Shown: piece after piece, positions 7,701 through 15,218 of the stretch
Position numbering within the stretch: the stretch's first letter is position 1
Layout of the letters: every line of letters begins with the position of its first letter
Source: JAISGQ01 sp045604965
GTDB taxonomy: Bacteria > Bacillota > Clostridia > Oscillospirales > Acutalibacteraceae
NCBI GenBank assembly: GCA_045604965.1
Contig: JAZUPB010000035.1
Span: 54,774-118,773, forward strand
Direction: 5' to 3'
DNA: 64,000 nucleotides
The notes under the pieces: generated by a model
The model's input: the letters and a program-made list of their open reading frames with translations, nothing else
Told to the model about the DNA's origin: nothing
Databases searched by the model: none
Position numbers and translations under genes: made by a program

Positions 7701-9101
7701 TTATTCTCCGATGGTTATTACATTCTGCTTTATAAGCTTCATAAGATGCTCTATAACTTCCGGATCGAACTGCTTTCCTTTGTTTTCATCCAGTTCTTTG
7801 AGTATCTCATCTCTGTTCATCTGAGGTCTGTAGCATCTGCTGCTGTTCATTGCGTCCAGAGCATCTGCCACGCAGATTATCCTTGCTATAAGCGGGATAT
7901 CTTCACCGCTCAGGCCCTTCGGATATCCATTGCCATCATATCTTTCGTGGTGATAAAGAACTCCGAGATCAATACCCTTGATAGATGTGAAATCTCTGAG
8001 CATCTTTTCGCCGTATGTCGTATGACTCTTTATGATCTCATATTCTTCCTCGGTAAGCTTGCCCGGTTTGCGAAGAATGTTCGCCGGGATCGAAATCTTA
8101 CCGCAGTCGTGCATCAGCGCTATGTAGTATATGCGGTTGCACTCTCTCGGCGAGTATCCCATTTCGACCGCCAACGCATAGGCTATCTTTGCAACTCGCT
8201 CTGAATGACCTTTTGTGCTCGGATCCTTAGCCTCTATAAAGTTGATGAATGTGTTTATCGACTGCTCAATGATCTGTGCGTCGTGCTTCTGCTGCCGCAG
8301 CAATGTCCTTACCCTTATCTGAGATATCAGCATTGCGGTGAGCAAAATAAGCCAAAGTGCATCCAATCCCGCCAGCACTATAAACAGCGGTGAGCCCCAA
8401 GGATTTCTCTGCAGATAATAGCTGAATGTTGCATTCTCAAAATCCACAAGGTAATCAAGCCCCTGATTTGGAATATAGACTATAAATCCCACCAGCGCCT
8501 TGCTTTTTACTTCCGCGCTGTTGCTCGGCGGATCAAGCGGCATTTCGTTGTCCGCTTTGCTTGGGTGGTATATGATGCTGTCGCCTGGATTTAACGGTAT
8601 CATCGGTCCTGTGTGATCAATATAGTAATCGAGAATAATTTCCTTTTTTGTATATTCTCTTAAATCAAGCACCTGAATCAATTCACTGCCGCTCGTGGTC
8701 TGCTTAAACTCCATCGTGCCGTTCCACGCATTGTTTATCCAGACAAACTCCGGCATATACAGTTCCATTTTCCAATCTGTTATCCTTGCTTTGGAGGTAT
8801 TGTCCAAAATCAGTTCGTAAATTATTCCTACACTCGGTCCGTGAAGTTCATTTCCTTCTTCGTCGAGTATGGGATCCTTTAGCCACGCTCCGGAATCTCC
8901 TCCTCGCGGGCCTATCTGTGCGGTAAAATCATCCAGCACATATTTTTCTCCGTCAAAAGCAGTTTCCGACAGCTCTGCGCTGTGCATTATCTTATTGTTA
9001 TACTGAACCCAAATATAGACACCCAGTATGCACAATGATGTGATAACAACAGCGACTGTGAGAATTCCGATTAAAACCTTTTCTTTTGTAATCGCTTTCA
9101 T
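7701..9101 (-). CDS. membrane HD-GYP domain phosphodiesterase
   Basis: About 466 residues: an N-terminal helix (roughly 8-30), an extracytoplasmic region of about 210 residues, a second helix near 255-275 and a C-terminal HD-GYP domain. The domain shows KGHSERVAKIA, LMHDCGKISIP, the HHERYDGNGYPKGL signature and VADALDAM, all expected metal/active-site elements, so cyclic dinucleotide hydrolysis (typically c-di-GMP) is plausible. Start set at 9101 because AGGTAGGTG precedes that ATG; an in-frame ATG nine codons upstream (9128) has a weaker site and is possible. Monocistronic with its own promoter and terminator. The extracytoplasmic sensor input is unrecognised. Confidence 0.87.
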   Translation of the reverse strand: MKAITKEKVLIGILTVAVVITSLCILGVYIWVQYNNKIMHSAELSETAFDGEKYVLDDFTAQIGPRGGDSGAWLKDPILDEEGNELHGPSVGIIYELILDNTSKARITDWKMELYMPEFVWINNAWNGTMEFKQTTSGSELIQVLDLREYTKKEIILDYYIDHTGPMIPLNPGDSIIYHPSKADNEMPLDPPSNSAEVKSKALVGFIVYIPNQGLDYLVDFENATFSYYLQRNPWGSPLFIVLAGLDALWLILLTAMLISQIRVRTLLRQQKHDAQIIEQSINTFINFIEAKDPSTKGHSERVAKIAYALAVEMGYSPRECNRIYYIALMHDCGKISIPANILRKPGKLTEEEYEIIKSHTTYGEKMLRDFTSIKGIDLGVLYHHERYDGNGYPKGLSGEDIPLIARIICVADALDAMNSSRCYRPQMNRDEILKELDENKGKQFDPEVIEHLMKLIKQNVITIGE

Positions 9102-9169
9102 ACTGTTGTCATCACCTACCTTCTTCATAAATTAATATCTTTTATTTACAGTTCATCTCCATTATATTC

Positions 9170-9198
9170 ATTATACATCGCATTCGAACTCTTTGCAA
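9170..9198 (-). promoter_or_regulatory. promoter of the HD-GYP gene
   Basis: Minus strand TTGCAA (9198-9193), exactly 17 nt, TATAAT (9175-9170): a strong sigma-A match about 40-70 nt upstream of the gene. Confidence 0.7.
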
Positions 9199-9282
9199 TA
9201 TATTACTCAAAAAAGAACTATTCATATGAGTTTTTTGTTAATTTACACAACAAACATACATCCTGTTTTCCTTATTTGACAA

Positions 9283-10005
9283 TCAGCCTTCAAGTCCGCA
9301 GGATATATCGGCATTGTATTCGCTTTCATTCAGATTCAATTTAATGTCTGCCGTTACGCTGTGACAGCCCAGCAGAGATTCTCCGTCGTCTCCGCTTATT
9401 CCTCCTGCCAGGTGAACAAATGACTCGTTTTCATCGCCATATAAATATATATAGCTTACATACATATTTTGCCTTACATAAGACAGTGTGTACATATTTC
9501 CGTCCTTGTCACGTTCATCATAGTTTTTGCAGGCTTCCACTGTATACTTATAGATTTCCTTCAGTATTTTATCTTTATTATCGTATATGTACCCCAGCGT
9601 TTTTACTGCCGCATCGGTTTCCTTTCCGCTCAGCTCTGCATTGAGCGTAAGGTTATGCCTTCCTAACGGCTTCTCTAATTCTGTGTCTTGCGCTTCTGTC
9701 ATATCTTTATTTGAGTCATACTCGAAAACTATTTTACCAAAGCGCTCATCACTGACCTCTATTTTGGTTACATATTTTTCCTTGTATTCCTGCAGTTTCT
9801 TTTCTTCCGCTGCCTTGATTCTTTTTTCGATAGAATGCCGTATCGCTCTTACAACAAGTGTGATTGCCCACCATATTGCAAGCACTATCAGAAGCTTCCA
9901 TTTTCCCCTCAGAATTGCCCGCAAAAAAACAGATATGTTCAGCACTGCACCTGCTATATACCAGATGGCTGCCAATATCCAATAGATATCCTTCAGTTTT
10001 TTCAT
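9283..10005 (-). CDS. membrane-anchored protein of unknown function
   Basis: 240 residues. Two hydrophobic helices at about 8-30 and 36-54 are followed by a basic/acidic helical linker (RHSIEKRIKAAEEKKLQEYKE region) and a soluble C-terminal domain beginning with VSDERFGKIVFEYD, which faintly recalls small DUF2262/DUF6985-type domains; I would not name it. ATG preceded by GGGAGG. It lies 53 nt after the GH3 gene on the same strand and might be co-transcribed with it, although nothing else suggests a carbohydrate role. Confidence 0.7.
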   Translation of the reverse strand: MKKLKDIYWILAAIWYIAGAVLNISVFLRAILRGKWKLLIVLAIWWAITLVVRAIRHSIEKRIKAAEEKKLQEYKEKYVTKIEVSDERFGKIVFEYDSNKDMTEAQDTELEKPLGRHNLTLNAELSGKETDAAVKTLGYIYDNKDKILKEIYKYTVEACKNYDERDKDGNMYTLSYVRQNMYVSYIYLYGDENESFVHLAGGISGDDGESLLGCHSVTADIKLNLNESEYNADISCGLEG

Positions 10006-10058
10006 AAGCTTATTCCTCCCAAAAATCTCTCATTTAACTTAATCTATCAGAAATTTTC

Positions 10059-12443
10059 TCAATGTCTTATTTTTGATACTCCCTCAACAAATGCACCTAC
10101 GCTTTCTTCACTCGCTTTATCCGGGAATATATCGCAAAGTTTTCTGTTTGAGGTGTACTGATAATTGCTTTCAACTATCTGCCAGTCCCAGCAGTTGTTT
10201 TCCCATAATCTCACAAGCTGCGCCTTAAGTTCCGGATTTTCATAAAGGGTCTTTATTGTGGATTTCAGCCCGTAAGAATACTGATTATGGTTTTTCAGAT
10301 AAACTCTTCTGCGCATTTGTTCATCTTCCGGTGCGGCAGAAAATGCGGCGATAATATCGTATTCGCCCTCTTCAGCCAGCCACTCTCCGTATTCCGGGTC
10401 AAACGACGCAAAGTCACGCTCGCTGAGAGTAAATTCTATCTTCTCACTTTCTCCTGCTCTGAGTTTTATCTTTTTAAAATATTTAAGCTCCTTCACAGGC
10501 TTCGGCAATGTGGATACAAGGTCAGAAACATAGATTTGCACTGTCTCTGCACCATCTCTGTCACCTGTATTTTTCAGTGTAACTCTGCAATGCAGTTCCT
10601 TTTCAAACACATCTTTTTCCAAGGTCATATCGGTTATTTCAAATTTTGTATAGCCAAGTCCGAAGCCGAAATAATATGCAGGGTGTACCTTCTTCTTTTC
10701 ATAATATCTGTATCCCACATATATGCCTTCTCCATAGTTTACTTCCTTTCCTTCGCCGGGGAAATTGAGGAAAGTAGGCGTATCTTCATATCGCTTCGGG
10801 AAGGTTATGGGCAGCTTTCCTGAAGGATATATCTTTCCTGTCATTATATCTCCCAGCGCTCTTGCGCCTTCCATTCCCGGCAGGAAACACACAAACAGTG
10901 CGTCAAGCTCAGCTTCGTATTCTGATATGTCCACAGGTCCGCATACATTGAGCACAAGGGTGAGCGTAAAGCTATGCTCTTTCTTGATTTTGCAAAGCAT
11001 TTCAAGTTCTTTTCGGTCTTCTTCCGACAGATACAGATCTCTTCGATCGTTGCCCTCCATTCCTCCGAGCTTTGCTATGTATATGATATTTAACTCCTCA
11101 GTTTCTTTTATATGAGTAATAGTTTCGTTTGTTTCAGTACAGACAACGATGTCGGATTCGGTCAGCTCATCAGAAAGCGCCTTTGCAAGATCAGATGTGC
11201 GGTCTGTAGTTATTCCTGCGCTGCCGCTTCCGCACTGCATAAGCTCATTCGCACCGCTTCCCGTCATAAGTACTGTTTGTCTTAAATTTTTCAAAGGGTA
11301 CAGGTTATCTTTGTTTTTAAGCATTACAATGCCTGCTGCCGCCGCTTCATACGCGGCTTTTGTCGTCTCTGCCTTGAGATAATCAAGGTCATCTGCAATA
11401 AATTTTCTTTCGTCTGTGCAGAAGGCTATGAGACTTAAAAGACGGTGGACTGCCGTATCGAGAACTACAATATCAAGACTGCCGTTTTTCACTGCATCAA
11501 CTATGGGCTTTCCTGAAATCGGTCCCGGCATTGCAAGATCATTTCCTGCGCTCAGAGCCTCTACGGGATGATACACTGCACCCCAATCAGACACCACTGC
11601 ACCGTCAAAGCCCCATTCATCTCTGAGAGTCTTTGTTAAAAGCCATTTATTTTCACTGCAGGGCGTTCCGTTTATTGCATTATACGCACTCATAACAGTT
11701 TTGACCTTACCTTCTGTTACGCACGCTTTGAACCCGGGAAGATAAATCTCCTGCAGAGCACGGTCGGATATCGTTTCATTGATTCCCACTCGGTTTGTCT
11801 CCTGATTATTGGCCGCAAAGTGTTTGACATTCGCCGCTGTGCCCATATCCTGCACGCCTTTCACAAGCTCGGGAGCAAGCTTTGACACAAGGCAGGGATC
11901 TTCTGAATACCCCTCAAACAACCGTCCATTGAGAGGATCGCGATGAATATTTACATTTGGGCTTCCAAGAAGTATGTTTATCCCAAACAGGCGAGCTTCT
12001 TTTCCCAGCGCTCTGCCCATCGCATAAACTGCATCAGGATCGAAGGTCGCACCCAGCAGTATTCCCGACGGAAAACAGCTGGGAGAATATTCTTCCTTTG
12101 TCAGGTTGAGCAGCTTTCCTCTTATCCATTCGCGTATCTTCTTTTCTTCCCCATTGAGACGTTCCGGATGGTAGTAATCGTCTATTACTCTTGTAAGCGA
12201 TGTCGATCCTACCATACCGTTTGTGCTCTCTGCCGACACCTCTTCCTTTGAATAAAAATCCCCGAAAAGCTGTTCGAAATTTATCCCCGTTCCTCCGTCA
12301 AGCAGCATAAGTGCCGGTATACCCAGCCGCTCGACACCGCTCATTCCAAAGAATGTGGCACCGTTTACCAATGCCGCTTTTTCTTCCAGTGTCATTTCAC
12401 TAACTGTTTTTTTTATATTAATTCTGTCTATTTTTTCAGACAT
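10059..12443 (-). CDS. glycoside hydrolase family 3 beta-glycosidase
   Basis: 794 residues in the normal GH3 order: N-terminal TIM-barrel, GH3 C-terminal sandwich and a fibronectin-III-like domain near 600-680. Motifs visible are the substrate-binding KHFAANNQETNR near 206 and the nucleophile Asp in VVSDWGAVYHP near 285. No signal peptide, so it is probably cytoplasmic and acts on imported oligosaccharides such as cellodextrins or xylo-oligosaccharides. ATG preceded by AAAGGAGA. It is divergent from the aldo/keto reductase gene. The last 90 residues (after the Fn3 domain) contain a tyrosine-rich segment with no clear assignment. Specificity cannot be decided from sequence. Confidence 0.92.
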   Translation of the reverse strand: MSEKIDRINIKKTVSEMTLEEKAALVNGATFFGMSGVERLGIPALMLLDGGTGINFEQLFGDFYSKEEVSAESTNGMVGSTSLTRVIDDYYHPERLNGEEKKIREWIRGKLLNLTKEEYSPSCFPSGILLGATFDPDAVYAMGRALGKEARLFGINILLGSPNVNIHRDPLNGRLFEGYSEDPCLVSKLAPELVKGVQDMGTAANVKHFAANNQETNRVGINETISDRALQEIYLPGFKACVTEGKVKTVMSAYNAINGTPCSENKWLLTKTLRDEWGFDGAVVSDWGAVYHPVEALSAGNDLAMPGPISGKPIVDAVKNGSLDIVVLDTAVHRLLSLIAFCTDERKFIADDLDYLKAETTKAAYEAAAAGIVMLKNKDNLYPLKNLRQTVLMTGSGANELMQCGSGSAGITTDRTSDLAKALSDELTESDIVVCTETNETITHIKETEELNIIYIAKLGGMEGNDRRDLYLSEEDRKELEMLCKIKKEHSFTLTLVLNVCGPVDISEYEAELDALFVCFLPGMEGARALGDIMTGKIYPSGKLPITFPKRYEDTPTFLNFPGEGKEVNYGEGIYVGYRYYEKKKVHPAYYFGFGLGYTKFEITDMTLEKDVFEKELHCRVTLKNTGDRDGAETVQIYVSDLVSTLPKPVKELKYFKKIKLRAGESEKIEFTLSERDFASFDPEYGEWLAEEGEYDIIAAFSAAPEDEQMRRRVYLKNHNQYSYGLKSTIKTLYENPELKAQLVRLWENNCWDWQIVESNYQYTSNRKLCDIFPDKASEESVGAFVEGVSKIRH

Positions 12444-12543
12444 CCTTTTATTCTCCTTTTGGTTTATGTATTTATATAATTATATCAACTATTTATCTTC
12501 GTTTCAATAATTGTATTACTGTCTGTTAAATTTGTTTTTCATC

Positions 12544-12572
12544 TTGTGACTGCAGTATGCTTATGATATAAT
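12544..12572 (+). promoter_or_regulatory. promoter of the aldo/keto reductase operon
   Basis: TTGTGA (12544-12549), 17-nt spacer, TATAAT (12567-12572), about 42 nt before the ATG. Confidence 0.7.
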
Positions 12573-12613
12573 TTTTAGTGTATGCTGAAATATAAAGCAA
12601 AGGTGTGTCTTAT

Positions 12614-13534
12614 ATGAAAACAATAAAACTCGGAAAATCCAATTTGCACGTTCCTGCAATAGCACTCGGATGTATGCGTCTTACAGAACTCGATGACGTT
12701 CAGGCAGAGTCGTACCTGAGATCGTGTATTGAAAAAGGCTTGAATTTCTTCGATCACGCCGATATTTACGGAGGCGGAAAATGTGAGGAGATGTTTGCAA
12801 GAGTTCTGCCTCTTACTCCATCCCAGCGCGAAAGCATTATTATACAGTCGAAATGCAGTATTGTACCCGGTGTTATGTACGATTGTTCAAAGGAACACAT
12901 CGTTTCTTCCGTCGATAAAATTCTTAAACGACTAAACATAGAATATCTTGATATTCTGCTTCTCCACAGACCTGATGCTCTTGTCGAACCCGAGGAAGTT
13001 GCCAAAGCTTTTGATGAGCTTGAAAGTGCAGGCAAAGTTCGTAATTTCGGCGTTTCAAATCACCGTCCTATGCAGATCGAGCTTCTGAAAAAGTATGTAA
13101 AACAGGATATTATCGTCGATCAGCTACAGTTTAGCATACCTTTCTCCAGTATGGTCGCATCCGGAATGGAGGTAAATATGACTACCGACGGTGCTGTTGA
13201 CCGTGACGGCAGTGTGCTCGATTACTGCCGCTTAAATGATATTACTATTCAGGCCTGGTCTCCTTTCCAGATGGCAAACTGGCAGGGAACTTTTATTGGC
13301 AGTGACCGTTATGAGGAGCTCAACAAGGTTATGGATGAGCTCTGCGAAAAATACAACGTAGGCAAAACCGGTATTGCCACTGCGTGGATCCTTCGTCATC
13401 CCGCAAATATTCAGATGATCGCAGGCACTATGAACAGTTCAAGACTCGATGATATCATTGCCGCTTCCGACATCACCCTTACAAGGGAAGAATGGTACAG
13501 ACTCTATCTTGCCGCAGGTCATATTCTGCCGTAA
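12614..13534 (+). CDS. aldo/keto reductase (YdhF-like)
   Basis: About 306 residues, NADPH-dependent aldo/keto reductase fold. The catalytic tetrad is visible: Asp and Tyr in FFDHADIYGGG near 45, Lys in IIQSKC near 78 and His in LLLHRPD near 117. The start is the ATG at 12614 behind AAAGG; a GTG three codons upstream overlaps the ribosome site. It is the first of a run of plus-strand genes (SDR, YwaF-like protein), with a good promoter 40 nt upstream. Substrate unknown; its neighbourhood between two glycosidases and a sugar-acid-type dehydratase suggests an aldose or keto-sugar. Confidence 0.88.
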   Translation: MKTIKLGKSNLHVPAIALGCMRLTELDDVQAESYLRSCIEKGLNFFDHADIYGGGKCEEMFARVLPLTPSQRESIIIQSKCSIVPGVMYDCSKEHIVSSVDKILKRLNIEYLDILLLHRPDALVEPEEVAKAFDELESAGKVRNFGVSNHRPMQIELLKKYVKQDIIVDQLQFSIPFSSMVASGMEVNMTTDGAVDRDGSVLDYCRLNDITIQAWSPFQMANWQGTFIGSDRYEELNKVMDELCEKYNVGKTGIATAWILRHPANIQMIAGTMNSSRLDDIIAASDITLTREEWYRLYLAAGHILP

Positions 13535-13565
13535 GTATATAATTTGAAATCAAGGAGAAGCATCT

Positions 13566-14273
13566 ATGAGTTCTTCATCAAACAAGGTTGCTGTTATCAC
13601 AGGTGCCGCTCAGGGAATAGGTAAATGTATAGCAGAAGAATTTGAAAAGGCAGGAGTAACAGTCTGCATTATCGATAAGCAAGACAACCCTTATTTTGTC
13701 GGTGATATTTCAGATAAGGAAACCTTGGAAAGGTTCGCATCCAAGGTCATATCAGACTATGGGCATATTGACTATCTTATAAATAATGCCGCACCTCTTT
13801 TCAAGGGTATTTCTTCCTGTTCATTTGAGGAGTTTGGCTATGCTCTGGCTGTCGGTGTTACCGCACCCTATTATCTTACAAAGCTCTTTATGCCGTATTT
13901 CGCACCAGGCGCAAGCATAGTAAATATTTCCTCAAGCCGTGACCGTATGAGTCAGGGTGAATCTGAAAGCTACACTGCCGCGAAAGGCGGTATCCACGCT
14001 CTTACTCACTCTCTGGCGGTAAGCCTTGCCGGAAAGGTTCGTGTTAATTCAATTTCCCCCGGCTGGATAGATAATAGTTTTAAGACATACGAAGGATCTG
14101 ATGCTGTTCAGCATCCTGCAGGCAGAGTAGGAAATCCTTTGGATATAGCGAATATGGTGATGTATCTCTGCTCTGACAAGGCAGGTTTTATCACAGGTGA
14201 AAACATCTGTATCGACGGCGGTATGACAAGACTTATGATATATCACGCCGACAACAACTGGACACTCGGTTAA
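13566..14273 (+). CDS. SDR family NAD(P)-dependent oxidoreductase
   Basis: 235 residues with the short-chain dehydrogenase signatures: cofactor loop TGAAQGIG near residue 12, NNAAP near 77, catalytic Ser in NISSSRDR near 120 and SYTAAKGG (Tyr, Lys) near 138, plus SPGW near 160. The terminal IDGGMTRLMIYHAD is typical of a clostridial SDR group. AAGGAG precedes the ATG. It follows the aldo/keto reductase by 31 nt and is probably co-transcribed, making a pair of redox enzymes for one polyol/sugar or carbonyl substrate. Substrate unknown. Confidence 0.88.
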   Translation: MSSSSNKVAVITGAAQGIGKCIAEEFEKAGVTVCIIDKQDNPYFVGDISDKETLERFASKVISDYGHIDYLINNAAPLFKGISSCSFEEFGYALAVGVTAPYYLTKLFMPYFAPGASIVNISSSRDRMSQGESESYTAAKGGIHALTHSLAVSLAGKVRVNSISPGWIDNSFKTYEGSDAVQHPAGRVGNPLDIANMVMYLCSDKAGFITGENICIDGGMTRLMIYHADNNWTLG

Positions 14274-14302
14274 CTAAATTCACATAAGCGAGGTTATATA
14301 TT

Positions 14303-15064
14303 ATGGGACTTTGGACTTATATGCATACTGTTACTGTTATTCCCGCAATCGCTGCAATGATCATTATTGGTTTTATTTTACGCTTTGCTCTCAAGGACAA
14401 GCCCTTGAAAACACGTATGATCCCATTTCAGATTTTAGCCAGCATTGCTATTGCCATTGAGATCGGTAAGCAGGTCGTTTCTCTCTCAAGAGGCTATGAT
14501 CTCTATCATCTGCCTTTCCACTTCTGTTCACTGTTTATCTTTGCCTTACCTGTTATGGCATTCTACAACGGAAAACACAGAAACGCGGTTACTGCAGTAA
14601 CCACCGCCCTGAGTGCTTCGCTGTTTCTCCTGATGCTTATTTATCCAAATCTTATCTACAGCGAAGGCAATATAAGAGAGTTTTTCTGTGAATATATGTC
14701 TTTCCACACCGTAGCATTTCACAACATAGTAATGCTAGAGTTCTTACTTATCATTTTCCTTGAACTTCATACACCTGATATGAATCGCGATTCAAAGCCC
14801 ATATTAATCTCTGTAATATGCTTCTGTATCATATCTGCTTCAATGGCTCAGATACTCAAGACCAACTATGCAAACTACTATACCTGCAATATCCCCGCTT
14901 TTGAAAGTATAAGAACCTCTCTGCAGAACTCTTTGGGCTATGTTCTGACACAATCGATCTATATTATTATCGTTTCTGCTCTTAATGTAATTTTTGTTTT
15001 TCTCTCCTATTGGCTTTACAGACTTGCTGCTCTCTGTTTCAGAAAAAAGTTCTCTGAAAACTGA
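14303..15064 (+). CDS. YwaF/TIGR02206-type integral membrane protein
   Basis: 253 residues with seven hydrophobic segments (roughly 9-29, 41-60, 72-92, 98-120, 132-155, 168-188, 212-240). The motif LPFHFCSLFIFALP near residue 71 (conserved P-x-H-x-C) fits the YwaF-like membrane family of unknown function. GAGG lies upstream of the ATG. It is 29 nt downstream of the SDR gene and so likely the third gene of that operon; whether it transports or senses a metabolite is not known. Confidence 0.7.
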   Translation: MGLWTYMHTVTVIPAIAAMIIIGFILRFALKDKPLKTRMIPFQILASIAIAIEIGKQVVSLSRGYDLYHLPFHFCSLFIFALPVMAFYNGKHRNAVTAVTTALSASLFLLMLIYPNLIYSEGNIREFFCEYMSFHTVAFHNIVMLEFLLIIFLELHTPDMNRDSKPILISVICFCIISASMAQILKTNYANYYTCNIPAFESIRTSLQNSLGYVLTQSIYIIIVSALNVIFVFLSYWLYRLAALCFRKKFSEN

Positions 15065-15128
15065 TTTTCTTATTTAACTTGGTTTAGAAATTAAGTGCTT
15101 TTACTATCCTTTTTTATCTGTTATATGC

Positions 15129-15158
15129 TTGTACACTGTATAGCCTGTATGCTATACT
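15129..15158 (+). promoter_or_regulatory. GH3 promoter with overlapping palindrome
   Basis: TTGTAC (15129-15134), 18-nt spacer, TATACT (15153-15158). A perfect inverted repeat GTATAGC-N6-GCTATAC occupies 15138-15157, covering the spacer and the -10 element, which is where a repressor operator would be expected. Confidence 0.5.
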
Positions 15159-15218
15159 ACACATAAAATACGGTATTTTTATCACGTAAAATGTTTAATA
15201 ATGTTCGGAGGTTTTATT

